DNA of 41,067 bases from Obelidium mucronatum (GCA_025765595.1 JAIVFH010000242.1:1-41067); one strand, 5' to 3'; counted from the first letter of the stretch, positions 1 to 10,488 are shown. Notes: generated by a model from the sequence alone, not told the origin. Numbers and translations are program-made.

Positions 1-32
1 AAGAACAGCAAATAACTCATCTTTTGTTTCAG

Positions 33-690
33 GAAATGAATACAACGAGTATGGATCCACTCATACGCGCACAGTAAAGGTATAAATACTTCTGTCAATC
101 TTTCAAATGAAGATAAATATATTTTAATTTTCCTCAGGTATCAAATACATCTCCAGTCACAGCAGCTAGTGATTTTGCAGTGGCAAACTGCTACAATTGG
201 GCTTTCCGCGCCAGTATTGACGCACACAGGACCATTGATAAATCAAGACGTGCTTCTAGTGAGATTGCGAGACTTCGGGTCGCAAATGGTGAACTCAGTT
301 ATTTACTGGAAAACCTTCAAAGGGTAGGTTTAAATTTTCGACTGTTTCGATTTGCTCACTTGCAAAATTAGATTCTGCTTAATTGTCAGATAGCAAAACG
401 GGATTTTAAAATGGAATCAGAATATTTGGTACATTTAATAAGTAAAAGCCCGGACAAAATTGAAAGGGATTTAAAATATCGGTATTCTTTAGTGCAGCTC
501 AAGACTAAATAAAATGGATGTTGTTTTTATTAATCCTTTTTTTTTTGTCAAATTAATGAAAAGGTGCCACCTAAAGTCAAGCCCCAACGGAAGCATACAC
601 CCGTTGCAATGGTGATGTTCACCCAGCTCAATTCCAATGCTCTTCTATGCTCTTCTATGCTCTTCTTTCATATTGTTACAACTCCCGTTT
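33..690 (+). CDS. 3' end of an unrecognised multi-exon gene (partial)
   Basis: Three exons can be joined in one frame: 33-79 (after a TTTGTTTCAG acceptor), 138-323 (acceptor TTTTCCTCAG, donor GTAGGT) and from 564 onward (after a poly-T tract and AAAAG). All later joins are phase 0. The middle exon encodes a charged, probably helical stretch ending in ELSYLLENLQR, which suggests a coiled coil. I do not recognise the family. The last exon starts with a basic patch (PPKVKPQRKH) and its frame then runs into the 148-bp duplication at 691, where the residues become cysteine- and tryptophan-rich and do not look like normal protein. The true stop or a further splice site is therefore uncertain and the end given is approximate. 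The gene begins left of the window. Confidence 0.5.
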
Positions 691-1014
691 GCGGTCAGTC
701 AACTATGCTTATTGATGCCATGCTTTGCTTTACTGCTTGGTCATGGTTATTGATTCTTCACACCGTTGATGCTATGCTTTGCTTAATTGCTTGGACATGG
801 TCATTGACTTGTGCAAGCTGTGTTGACTGGCTGGTTTGTGTGGTTTGTTTAGTGTCAGCAACGGCAGCGGTCAGTCAACTATGCTTATTGATGCCATGCT
901 TTGCTTTACTGCTTGGTCATGGTTATTGATTCTTCACACCGTTGATGCTATGCTTTGCTTAATTGCTTGGACATGGTCATTGACTTGTGCAAGCTGTGTT
1001 GACTGGCTGGTTTG
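691..1014. repeat. Direct tandem duplication, ~148 bp at 176-bp spacing
   Basis: The segment 691-838 is repeated nearly exactly at 867-1014. A 28-bp spacer lies between the copies. The copies begin GCGGTCAGTCAACTATGC and end near GACTGGCTGGTTTG. Near-identity points to a recent duplication. It falls in or just after the last exon of the upstream gene. Confidence 0.9.
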
Positions 1015-1247
1015 CGTGTGACAATGTCCGTATCTTAAACCCTACCCTCTGCCTAATCTTATAGTGAATTCTAGTGAATTCTAATAATGCTCTAAATATA
1101 TATAAAAGGAAACTTTATACTACTGCGCAGGACTGTTATCAGGAAATTCGAGCAACAACCACCTGTCCAGCGTTATTTTCCATTTTTTAATGTTGGATAT
1201 CAAGGAGAATATTAATTACATGGTTTTTAAATTAGTAAACAGTGTAT

Positions 1248-1440
1248 GTCTTAAAACCATTCCTCGGTGGTGGACAAATCAGGAACGTCTTAAAACCATT
1301 CCTCGGTGGTGGACAAATCAGGAACGTCTTAAAACCATTCCTCGGTGGTGGACAAATCAGGAACGTCTTAAAACCATTCCTCGTTGGTGGACAAATCAGG
1401 AACGTCTTAAAACCATTCCTCGTTGGTGGACAAATCCCGG
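1248..1440. repeat. 39-bp minisatellite, five copies
   Basis: Units start at 1248, 1287, 1326, 1365 and 1404, exactly 39 bp apart. The first three carry CTCGGTGG where the last two carry CTCGTTGG. Because 39 is a multiple of three, reading frames stay open on both strands. I treat those as by-products of the period, not genes. Confidence 0.95.
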
Positions 1441-1806
1441 AAACAATAGCACTGACCGTCATAAAACCCATTCCTTATTGGTAGAAAAAACTTGTGTTGA
1501 AGGAGTAGTATTGCAACTTCGCTAGTATTGCAACTTCGCGATTATTTTGTTTTTATTTTTGATTTATTTTTGATCTTCAAGACATTCGTTTATTTAACAA
1601 TATCTTCTTTTTGTAGACACGTAAACAGTTAAGGTTGGGAGTTGAATCATAGTACTGATGATAGTTGCTGCCGTGATATATCATGCCCTCCCAATTTTTT
1701 TATACACTGCCAAAGGCTGATCTTTGTCCCTTTCCAATTTTTTTATACACACTGCCTTAAGCAGGTCTTTGTTTATACACACTCTCACACCAAATGCTAA
1801 GTTATC
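1441..1806. other. Gene-free stretch
   Basis: AT-rich sequence with no coding signal I can support. It contains loose repeats of a TTTTTTATACACACTGCC motif around 1695-1780. Confidence 0.5.
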
Positions 1807-1860
1807 GCAGCGACCCGTAGTGGAGTTGAAAGACTCTACGGTTAAAACCACAGGTTGCAG
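1807..1860 (+). repeat. Two-stem hairpin repeat, copy 1
   Basis: The core GACCCGTAGTGG...GACTCTACGGTT can fold into an inner stem (GGAGT/GACTC around a GAAA-like loop) closed by CCGTAG/CTACGG, with a looser outer stem ending GGTTGCAG. Two related copies lie at 7,069-7,192. Function unknown. Confidence 0.6.
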
Positions 1861-2040
1861 CTTGAACTTGGTTATTTGGATTCTCTTTTACTTTTTGACA
1901 CTCCTTCCTCTGCATCCAACGAAGGGATCTTATTCCCGCCCAACACATTCTCATCATCCCCCCCCTCATTATTTGGAGCCCAATTGTACCGAAGAATTGC
2001 GACTTACGCGAAGACAAAGCAAAGCCAGATTCGGCTTTTT

Positions 2041-2911
2041 AACCTTTTTTTTAATACCTGTACGCGGGCGAAGCCATGCCAATTTTTTACCTTCTTTTTT
2101 TTTTTTTTTAATACCTGACGCGGGCGAAGCCATGCCCCTTTTTTACCTTCTTTTTTTGTCTATAATACCTGACGCGGGCGAAGCCAATTATTTTCCCCCT
2201 TTTTTTTGTCTATAATACCTGTACGCGGGCGAAGCCATGCCAATTTTTTACCTTCTTTTTTTGTCTATAATACCTGACGCGGGCGAAGCCATGCCAATTT
2301 TTTACCTTCTTTTTTTGTCTATAATACCTGACGCGGGCGAAGCCAATTATTTTCCCCCTTTTTTTTGTCTATAATACCTGTACGCGGGCGAAGCCATGCC
2401 AATTTTTTACCTTCTTTTTTTGTCTATAATACCTGACGCGGGCGAAGCCATGCCAATTTTTTACCTTCTTTTTTTGTCTATAATACCTGACGCGGGCGAA
2501 GCCAATTATTTTCCCCCTTTTTTTTGTCTATAATACCTGTACGCGGGCGAAGCCATGCCAATTTTTTACCTTCTTTTTTTGTCTATAATACCTGACGCGG
2601 GCGAAGCCATGCCAATTTTTTACCTTCTTTTTTTGTCTATAATACCTGACGCGGGCGAAGCCATGCCAATTTTTTACCTTCTTTTTTTGTCTATAATACC
2701 TGACGCGGGCGAAGCCATGCCAATTTTTTACCTTCTTTTTTTGTCTATAATACCTGACGCGGGCGAAGCCATGCCCCTTTTTTACCTTCTTTTTTTGTCT
2801 ATAATACCTGACGCGGGCGAAGCCATGCCCCTTTTTTACCTTCTTTTTTTGTCTATAATACCTGACGCGGGCGAAGCCATGCCAATTTTTTACCTTCTTT
2901 TTTTTTAATAC
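2041..2911. repeat. 54-bp satellite with a 159-bp higher-order unit
   Basis: About 16 units of ~54 bp share the core ACGCGGGCGAAGCCATGCC, followed by AATTTTTTACC and TTCTTTTTTTGTC. In the left half, units come in sets of three (54+54+51 bp). A CTGTACGCGGGCG variant opens each set (2222, 2381, 2540) and a shortened AAGCCAATTATTTTCC unit closes it, giving a 159-bp period. From about 2,590 the array is simple 54-mers. The period is divisible by three, so a repetitive frame stays open. I do not regard it as a gene. Confidence 0.95.
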
Positions 2912-3131
2912 CTATTTTATATTCGAAATACATGGACAAAGCCTTGCCCAATTTTTCAGTTGGCAATTGTTCGTTTTTCTACATATTTAAATAAATTTAT
3001 ACGTTTGGCTGCAATAATTGGTGGCTGTTTTTTTATTTTCCGAACAAATGAATTTTTTTATTTTCCGAACAAATGAACGAGCCACCAAATATGAATGGAT
3101 AAAGTAAATAATAATATAACCAAAACCACCC
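2912..3131. other. Intergenic stretch with a short direct repeat
   Basis: AT-rich. A 22-bp unit containing TTTTATTTTCCGAACAAATG occurs twice in tandem at about 3,031-3,075. It lies just upstream of the coiled-coil gene. No promoter motif can be assigned. Confidence 0.5.
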
Positions 3132-3851
3132 ATGGAACCCTTTCCAAGTAACCTCCATAGCTTGAGAACACCAGCCACTCCTATACCTGATCCCAGCATT
3201 ACAACCGAAGAGGCATTTAACAGTTGGAAATCTGCTCAAACTTTTCTCCTTGAAGAAGCTCTCTACAAAGCAAACACCCAGTTCATCTTGGAGATGAAGG
3301 ATGCCTGGGAGTTGTCTAACTCACAGCTCCTAAAGGCCAACAAGATTTTGACCGTCATGTGTGTGCAACAAACTCAACAAATTAGGGAACTGAACTTTTC
3401 CAATCAGTGGAGAACAAGTCGTTGGAGTGAATTACAAGTAGTGTTGGGAAAAAAATGCAGAGAGTATGATAACAAGGATGTAGTCTTGGATGTAGTCTGG
3501 GGGAAGGTGGAGGGACAGCGTCAATTAATCATTGACTTGGAAAAATCCAGAGAGCACCTTTCCTTGTTGGGTCGAACAAAAGAGGAGGAAATTCAGGTGC
3601 TCAAGAAATGTGTGAAAGCCAAGGATTTACTGATTCTACAACATGTGGAAAGTTTGAATGCAAAGGATTCCATGATTGCTAAACAAGCCGAACAGCTTAA
3701 GGACATGCAATTGAAAGAATCAGAAAATACCATCAGAGAGCAGTCTGAACAGATACAGGAATTGAGAAGCAGGTTGGCCAAACGCGGAACAGGGACCAAA
3801 GTACGACCGGGGAAAAGAGAAAGAGAGGCCGATAGAGTCAGAAATGGTTGA
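3132..3851 (+). CDS. Coiled-coil protein, 239 aa, family not recognised
   Basis: A single open exon from the first ATG after a long AT-rich leader. The first ~40 residues are Pro/Thr/Ser-rich. From about residue 45 to 225 the protein is charged and helical, with heptad-like spacing (KAKDLLILQHVESLNAKDS; SEQIQELRSRLAKRG), and it ends in a basic tail (KVRPGKREREADRVRNG). This fits a cytosolic or nuclear coiled-coil scaffold or DNA-associated protein. No catalytic motif is visible. It sits 117 bp upstream of the zinc-finger gene on the same strand and may belong to the same mobile block as the protease and dioxygenase genes. An intron cannot be excluded, but none is needed. Confidence 0.6.
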   Translation: MEPFPSNLHSLRTPATPIPDPSITTEEAFNSWKSAQTFLLEEALYKANTQFILEMKDAWELSNSQLLKANKILTVMCVQQTQQIRELNFSNQWRTSRWSELQVVLGKKCREYDNKDVVLDVVWGKVEGQRQLIIDLEKSREHLSLLGRTKEEEIQVLKKCVKAKDLLILQHVESLNAKDSMIAKQAEQLKDMQLKESENTIREQSEQIQELRSRLAKRGTGTKVRPGKREREADRVRNG

Positions 3852-3967
3852 AGATTGGGGTGGTTGCATAATTGAAAAAAAAACATGGATGCACGAGTTG
3901 TGTTTTAATTTATTAATTGAAAATCTCTCTTAAATCTACCGCCGTCCAAAGTTTAAAGAACCCGAAA

Positions 3968-4825
3968 ATGGCAAACACGTGGCAAGTGCCCTCCTACCAA
4001 GAACGACTCGTCGCACCTCATGTTGCCTGTCCAGCTACTGGATGTCGGGTTGTATACAACTGTGCAACCAACACGGACAAGTTGAAAAAACACATCCAGA
4101 TCGCCCATCCGCGGATTACAATAATCCATCGCAAACGAAAAACGCCTCCCAGTGAGGCCCAATTGCGAACTGATCGGAAACGGAGGTGCTTTCGTAATTT
4201 GCGTAACGGTGGCACTGGACTTACATGCTTGTAGGTATAACAGCAAGGCCGAAGTTGTTAAAGCCAAGGGATACGTAAAGAGATGGCTGGAAAAGTGTGT
4301 GGCGTTTGTCAAAGCAGAACAAGAGGCACTATTTGCTGAGCACGAGGCTGAATTGGAACGATACCACGCATTAAACCCTCCAAGACCAGATCCACAAATG
4401 AACGACTAAAAGCCATCCCCCAATTTTCTCCGGAGGAATTACAGATTCCGCAATCAGTTGATGATGATGGAAATGTTGTTGCTACAGCAGGATCTCCTTC
4501 TGCAGTCATCTTAGGTGCTGTTGAGCGCTGGAGGGCACTTTCCCCCATTGAAAGACGCTCAGAGTTCTTAAGTTTATCAGCAGATAGTTATATAAATGAT
4601 CTGAAGGAATACCTGGACTTTCCCGAACCTCCTCCTCCTCCTGTTTTCCACGCCATGAATGATGAAGAAGTAGAGAGGGAAGCTCGTGTGATATGCGATA
4701 GGATGAGACGCTTCTACAATGGCCGGAAAACACCAGGAGTTATTCGTCTAACAGAACAGCAAATAGCCAATATGGATCGTGAAGTCGCGGAAGATTCAGC
4801 AGATGATTCAGATGATGAAGAGTAA
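3968..4825 (+). CDS. C2H2-like zinc-finger protein with acidic tail; one apparent frameshift
   Basis: Exon 1 (3968-4185) encodes a single finger, CPATGC...HIQIAH (C-x4-C, H-x4-H), then a basic stretch, which suggests DNA binding. A 58-bp intron (4186-4243, GTGCTT..AACAG) joins in phase 2 to a helical Lys/Glu-rich region. Near 4,375-4,407 the coding frame shifts. Upstream the frame ends at the TAA at 4407-4409. Downstream a different frame runs to 4825, encoding IPQFSPEELQIPQS, a proline run and a DDSDDEE-type C-terminus. Both sides look protein-like, so I infer a one-base indel (CCTCC for CCTCCC would fix it), either an assembly error or a real lesion. An alternative is a longer intron from the GTAAAG near 4,275 to the acceptor before 4,444. 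The gene is convergent with the protease gene across the 29-bp satellite. Confidence 0.6.
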
Positions 4826-4866
4826 TAAATATTTTGATTAAACATTTGACCTATTTGATAGTTTGG

Positions 4867-5236
4867 CCTAAGATCGATCTTGCACAAAGTTTGTCTCTGA
4901 GATTGATCTTGTACAAAGTTTGGCCCTGAGATCGATCTTGCACAAACTCTGAGATCGATCTTGTACAAAGTTTGCTTCTGAGATTGATCTTGCACAAAGT
5001 TTGTCTCTCAGATCGATCTTGCACAAACTCTGAGATCGATCTTGTACAAAGTTTGGCTCTGAGATCGATCTTGTACAAAGTTTGGCTCTGAGATCGATCT
5101 TGCACAAAGTTTGGCTCTGAGATCGATCTTGCACAAAGTTTGGCCCTGAGATCGATCTTGCACAAACTCTGAGATCGATCTTGTACAAAGTTTGGCTCTG
5201 AGATCGATCTTGCACAAAGTTTGGCCCTGAGATTGA
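4867..5236. repeat. 29-bp minisatellite carrying an AGATCGATCT palindrome
   Basis: About 14 units of the form GTTTGGCTCTGAGATCGATC + TTGTACAAA, with shorter 22-bp variants lacking the GTTTGGC part (for example near 4,945, 5,028 and 5,165). Almost every unit contains the palindrome AGATCGATCT. The array fills the gap between the stop codons of the convergent zinc-finger (4825) and protease (5308) genes. Minus-strand frames through it are repeat by-products. Confidence 0.95.
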
Positions 5237-5307
5237 TCGGATCAATCCTGAACACACCAGCCCCCAGCATACAATAATGCCCTACAAATATTTATATAAC
5301 TAGACTT

Positions 5308-6983
5308 TTATTCAAGGGTCAACTTCATTTGTAAAATCTCATAAACAATTCTGCGACGAATTGTTGGCATATCCGTCTGTGCAAAATCAAAACCCCCCTC
5401 TCGACTGCAGCATTCGGCAAACATGCAAGTAAACACACCACAATCGTATGAATTGAGTTGTACAGGTATATCCTATTTCTTTGTCAGAACAAGTTCCAAA
5501 AACAAGAAGAAAAGGACTCACTTTTGGACAAAAGTAAGTCCATCCATTTAAGTCAAAGGGTGTATTCTTCTTGTCCAAGCTCTCCAACTCCAAATAGTTC
5601 CGGTACATATCAAACACTTGACCATGATCTCCATGGAGACTATCGTAGTATTCAATCCGTTTGCGTCGTAAGTTTATCACACTTAAGCACCAATGTACTC
5701 CGAGGTGGACGGGAATAATGCATGCGTCCAAAGAAAAAAAATCAAACTATGAAATAGTGTAAACTTTCGATCTGGTATTCAAATAAAATTACCCGTTTGG
5801 ACCATCTTCTAACGCCAGCGTATCCCTCCTTCTGCAGCGTTGGATAGAAAAAAGTGTTAAAAAAGTGTATCTTGGAATATTTAACCCCATTACGCGACCG
5901 CTCAATCAACATTGAGCCGTAGAAATTGATAATCTTTAAAAAGCAGGTTAATTACAATGTAGTCTTTTTGTATAAAATAGAATACAAACCTCATCATTGA
6001 GCCATTTACCCGGTAGTAACGTTTGAATATCGTATCGTTTTAAATCAATGTTAAAACCTGATACCAGAACCAAGGGTCCTTTGCCAAATGCTTGATCCAC
6101 TTCAAGCTCGGCTGCTTCGGACAGTTGTTGAATTGTTGTGGTCAACTTGTTGGGAGTTGACTCTGTCGTATCAGATGTAGAGATTTGAAGCAACGGAACT
6201 GGACTATTCGACTCTTGCGGCGAGTCCCCCACAATGTTTTCAAGTTTAGTCTCCAGATTTTGCGGTCCAGACACTGGTGACCCAAAAAGTGCACGCCCAT
6301 CCTTGAGTAATTGGTTATCTGAAAGAAACCTATCGCACACAGTAAATGAATAAATCCCACCAAAATGAATAACAGTTACAAACCGACTCAAACAATGGTC
6401 CAGCAGTGAGCCAAACACTTCACCATAAGCCTCATTTTCGAAGGCCATTCCCATCGTCCGGTTCCTCGGAAGAACCAATTCCGATACAATATAGGGCCCC
6501 TCTTTCCATAGCACCATGTTAGCCTTGCTCGATTGTCCATTCGCGGGCTTGTTCTGGTGAGTTGAGTTTTGACTCAACCCGAATTCTCCAGTATTTCGCC
6601 TCCGACGTTGTCACAGATAGTAGGTTGACTTTAGCATGCGCCTGCATAATGACCTGGTCCTCATCGTAAATGAGGGCCCAACCAATGGCCACCAGCCGTT
6701 CTGTTTGGTTTATGAATTCCAGCTTTTGGGCACGAGCCTTTTCACGCTCGCCCTCTGCTATTCTTTCACCATAATTTCTCTGGTACCGCATTGCAATCGG
6801 CTTTGAATATTCGTCCTGACGATTGCTGTTGAGACCGAAGTGGGTTTTTAGTAGATCCCGGATCTCCTTATAATCCGCCTTCTGTCGTGTGTTCTTGATA
6901 AGTGGAAGGACAGCGTCTGAATAGAGTTCCAATTTGTCGGAATCGATTGGTTGTCGTCGGCGCCTTTTCTGGCTGTTTGTCAT
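5308..6983 (-). CDS. Ulp1/SENP-like (C48) cysteine protease, ~487 aa, five exons
   Basis: Exons (minus strand): 6983-6615, 6553-5990, 5933-5793, 5746-5522 and 5472-5308. Introns are 51-61 bp. The joins restore the Ulp1 fold: KWLNDEIINFYGSML, then FFYPTLQKEGYAGVRRW, then IIPVHLGVHWCLSVI (His ~376), IEYYDSLHG (Asp ~393) and IPVQLNSYDCGVFTCMF (Gln ~438, Cys ~444). All catalytic residues are present, so an active isopeptidase acting on SUMO or a ubiquitin-like protein is plausible. The ~300-residue N-terminal part begins MTNSQKRRRR and is not recognised. The first intron (6554-6614, donor GTGACA) is the least certain. Ulp1 proteases are often carried by eukaryotic DNA transposons, and the mobile-element context here supports that. 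It is divergent from the dioxygenase-like gene at 8,308. Confidence 0.85.
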
Positions 6984-7068
6984 TTGTTGTTACTTATTTT
7001 TCAATTTCACCTTTTTCTCTTTTCAAAACCTCCAAAAATGCTGAAGTGCAACCCACATCCCCATCAAC

Positions 7069-7192
7069 CCGAAGTGGAGTCAAAAGACTCTACGGTTTAT
7101 ACTGCAGGTTGATGGGATAAGTGAGGCCGCGTTCGCCATAGTCGCATCGACCCGAAGTGGAGTCAATGACGCTACGGTTTACACCACTGGTC
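7069..7192 (+). repeat. Two-stem hairpin repeat, copies 2 and 3
   Basis: Copy 2 (about 7,069-7,117) has a 10-bp outer stem CCCATCAACC/GGTTGATGGG enclosing CCGAAGTGGAGTCAAAAGAC and TCTACGG. Copy 3 (about 7,144-7,192) has GCATCGACC facing GGTCGTTGC around the same kind of core. The core matches copy 1 at 1,807. Outer-stem bases change in a partly compensating way (CAACC/GGTTG against CGACC/GGTCG). The repeats lie upstream of both the protease and the dioxygenase-like gene. Confidence 0.65.
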
Positions 7193-8060
7193 GTTGCAAT
7201 GACATGAGGACCAGCAATGGCTAGTGTCTGGTCTCAGGTAAGTATAGCTCACATCATTTACGTTAGACTGAGGTGTTATTATGCTTGGGCGACTACAGAC
7301 TAACTGTCTTGTTTTTGGCAGAAGACGAACAAACGAAGATCAACAAATTCTGCTACGTCAATTCCGGCCATGGCATATGATGTGGTGCCTTTGGCGATGA
7401 ACCAACGAGCTGCCCAACAATCGGTCTACAATGACAATGACACCGCCCTTCACATCCGAGAGAGATTAGCTACCTCTCTTGGCAGTGTACGGCGGCTGGT
7501 TTCTTTGTTTATTGGACGCAGCAGGCACAATGGCGGACTTGGGGGGGCCGATCACTTCCCCTTCTTGGCCATTGTCCCTCTTCGACTTCGATGTGACTGA
7601 CTTATGATGGTCGCGGGGTCGAAGGCGTCACATCCATCTCTTTGGTTTTGTGTTAATTTGGCCGAAGTTAGGTTTGGTTTCCTTGTTTGTGTATGTGTTT
7701 ATTTGTTGTTGGACCTACAAGAAATGCTAAAATCTTTATGTTTGCGGGCGCTCACCACCAAGTAGGAATATAGGAATATTGATAATGACCCGACTATCCA
7801 TGGATTTGCACGCTCGGTCTCTTCCGAGGCATCATCGCGAGTTCTCTGCGGATGGGTTGGCGGCTCCAGCCTTGCGCTTATTGTTTATTTTAAAAAGATT
7901 GTGCAGTGAATGTTCCAATTCTCTAACTCTACTCAGAATTACATCGATTTTGGAAGTCGTACGTTTTTTCACAAGAGGAAAGAATAAGTAGCAGTTATAC
8001 AGTTCATCCAAATAAAATTTATATTAATATATTGGTGGTATTCTCACCATTGATAGAGCC
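7193..8060. other. Gene-free stretch between divergent genes
   Basis: Short open frames occur (for example 7,370-7,600 and 7,779-7,991) but show no splice logic, motif or protein-like composition that I trust. I see nothing definite here. It presumably holds upstream regulatory sequence for the flanking genes. Confidence 0.4.
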
Positions 8061-8143
8061 CAATAGTGAAGTGGCCAGAGGCGGCCGTTACCTTTTAAAA
8101 AGAAGGTCCCCGGTTCAACCCCCTTCATTCCCTCCTTTTTTGT
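8060..8143 (+). ncRNA. tRNA-like RNA polymerase III unit (SINE head or tRNA relic)
   Basis: TAGTGAAGTGG near 8,065 matches the A-box pattern TRGYNNARNGG and GGTTCAACCCC near 8,110 matches the B-box. A T6 tract near 8,137 could terminate transcription. The T-stem does not pair well, so this is not an intact tRNA. It is more likely a tRNA-derived SINE fragment or a relic. Confidence 0.45.
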
Positions 8144-8307
8144 TTTTTGAAGAATATTTCCAAGAACAATAATGACTCCATTGTTTGGCACCACTCAACC
8201 ATCACTGGAAATCCATCGCATTGTTTGTAAACAATGTGCATTCTACCTCATTGTTTACTTTTAAGTCATTCCCATTAAATAAAAGAAAGAAAAAAAACGA
8301 AGAAACA

Positions 8308-10488
8308 ATGGCACCAACGCCTTCAAGAGTGCAAACTACTCCCGACCTCTACAAAGAGTTAATCAAAGAGCAACTCCAAAGTTGCAGCAAGAAAGAGCTT
8401 GAGTTGTGTCTGACAGAACCTTTAATCTTGCACACTTGGATAGAGCGCCTTTCTCTTCAGGTTTAAGATTAATCAACTACTCTATTATAACCTGCATCAA
8501 CCGCTGTTACTAAATCGTTTCCTTAGGATGAACTCGATCGAGCCGAATTTCTAGCTGTTGCCGGTCGGGTGGTGGCGTCAGAAAAAAACCCGTTGTGGAG
8601 TGCATTCTGGACCCCTTCAAACTATAGTCAATGTAGAAAGGAGATGATTGCAGAACGGAGAAGCCAGAAACTCACAATACATAATCTGAAGCGCCAATAT
8701 TCAAAATCTTTTGTTGACGCTAAAATGGAAGGGCGCTTTATGGCTCACTCCGATTTCTACTACTTTGACAGTGAGATATCAACCCAAATTGTTATAGCAA
8801 TTTTCTAATAATTTCAAATTCAAATAGCAAATGGGAAACCAGTGCCTGTTGATACAAACGTTGACACTGCAACGGACATCCTATTCTTTCAGCAGTTCGA
8901 TAGAATGAAGGAAGCCGCAGTCACAAAAGGCCGACATCTGTTTTATGGAGTGGATGAGGACAAGGATGGAAAAGAATCGAGAGTATTCTTGGCCTATGTT
9001 GAGCCGAATGCCATGAGTAATCAATATGCTAGGTTGATCAACCACATTCAAAAGTTTGAATGTGGGACAAGAGAAACTGTACGGGGTGGAAGCTCTCGAA
9101 AGGGACATCTACTTAGTTCAAAAATGGTGTCAAGCGGGATGAAAGCATACGGCCGCGGTGGAAACGCGTATCCTGGAATGAGTGCATACGTGACAAGTGC
9201 TGACGCCACTCTATCGGACATTGGAAGGCACATTTGCACCTATCCCTTACTGGATGTAGCTAAGGACATTTTGGTTGATGTGGAGGGGAATTTGTCTCTT
9301 TTCAAATATTTTGAAGGAGCTGCCAACATAGTCAAAGACTACCTTGGAGAGAGGGGGCATTTACGTTCTGCTGGCTTAAAAAAAAAGGACATTAGTGAGT
9401 TTCCATTTTGGCAGTGGGTGTTTACTGACTTTTAAAGCACGGTTAAGGAATGGCCAATGTCATGCAAGTCTTTCACACTCTCAACTACTCGAACATGGTC
9501 CATATTGATGAAGATCACAAGTACGACTCCCACTCCTATGGAATCGCGTTCCAAACAATGCCAAATGCTGATCCAAAGCAACACGCTTTCTTCTTCTTTG
9601 TTCCAGAATTTGGCTTATACTTTCGTATGCAAGACAACATGTCAGTCGTTTGTACTGGTTTCAACTGGGTTCCGAACTTCAAGCGCAAGTGCTATCATTA
9701 GCAATGAAGCCAAGTTGAACTCCAATTTGATGTTGGGAATCATTCAGGACTTGCGCGGCACTAGAGAGTTGAATGGTCAACAGACCCTTGATGGTGGAAA
9801 CTGCTTGCCAGGAACAACAATAATCCAAGTTCCATCTGTTGCTCGTGCTAAACCATACCATGCTAATGGCACAGGAATGAAATGTGGTGGTTTTGGAAAG
9901 TTTGTTGATAGAGTATTGCTGGCACAATGTGTAAATGGTCATTACAGGAACAACCAAAATGTATACATCTTGGTTGCTGATGTATACAGTAACGAATTTA
10001 ATACTGTTAGTGGGAATTTGATGTGCATGCTGGAGGAGATTGCAACCTACGGAACCGCAATTCGATTTGCACCACCTGCCGCCCCCCGTCAAAAGGCATT
10101 TGAACCAAATCAAGTATTCCACATTGTGCTATCCTCCTGTGAATGCGGTGTGGATAACAAACCAGTGACACATCCCACAAAGCCATATCCTGATGGAGTT
10201 GTTGTCGAACGGAACCATATTCCCCTCCCAAAAATTTACACTACTACTCTGGCTGAATACAACACATTCATCGCCCTTTCTCATGATGAACAGGATAACT
10301 TGTTGGATTTCTGTTCTCAGCAACATCCACTTTTTGAAGTTGTTCAGCAGATTAAGGAAAAAAATGCATGCATGGATCAGCGTCTTGGTCATCAAAATGA
10401 CCCAGACCGAAATACCTTGATAAATGCTGTCGGACCTTGGACCTATCACTTGTTTCCCCCACCACGAAGAGTTCTTGATATAAGATAA
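8308..10488 (+). CDS. 2OG-Fe(II) dioxygenase-like protein (TET/JBP-like signature), five exons, ~647 aa
   Basis: Exons 8308-8460, 8527-8770, 8828-9394, 9448-9640 and 9702-10488 join in phase with introns of 53-66 bp. The ATG at 8308 is chosen because it opens the frame that splices cleanly into the rest. Exon 4 carries MVHIDEDHKYDSHSYGIAF (H-x-D at ~340/342) followed by FFFVPEFGLYFRMQDN, the order seen in TET/JBP-type and related double-stranded beta-helix oxygenases: H-x-D, then a 'vPE-GL' strand. If intron 4 (donor GTCAGT, 61 bp) is removed, no clear distal His/Arg follows. If it is retained, the frame reads VVCTGFNW...CYH and stops, so the assignment is tentative. The long C-terminal part (exon 5, 262 aa) contains Cys pairs (CECGVDNK) and is unrecognised. 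TET/JBP genes are known cargo of KDZ transposons in fungi. No transposase is seen in this block. Confidence 0.5.

Noticed and set aside
1232..1525. Open frames on both strands through the 39-bp repeat
   Set aside because: The period is a multiple of three, so frames stay open automatically. There is no start context, splice signal or non-repeat protein sequence.
2041..5236. Possible CRISPR arrays in the 54-bp and 29-bp repeats
   Set aside because: Repeats are head-to-tail with no unique spacers, and the sequence is eukaryotic.
1807..7192. Hairpin repeats as hammerhead ribozymes
   Set aside because: The CUGAUGA and GAAA core elements of a hammerhead are absent.
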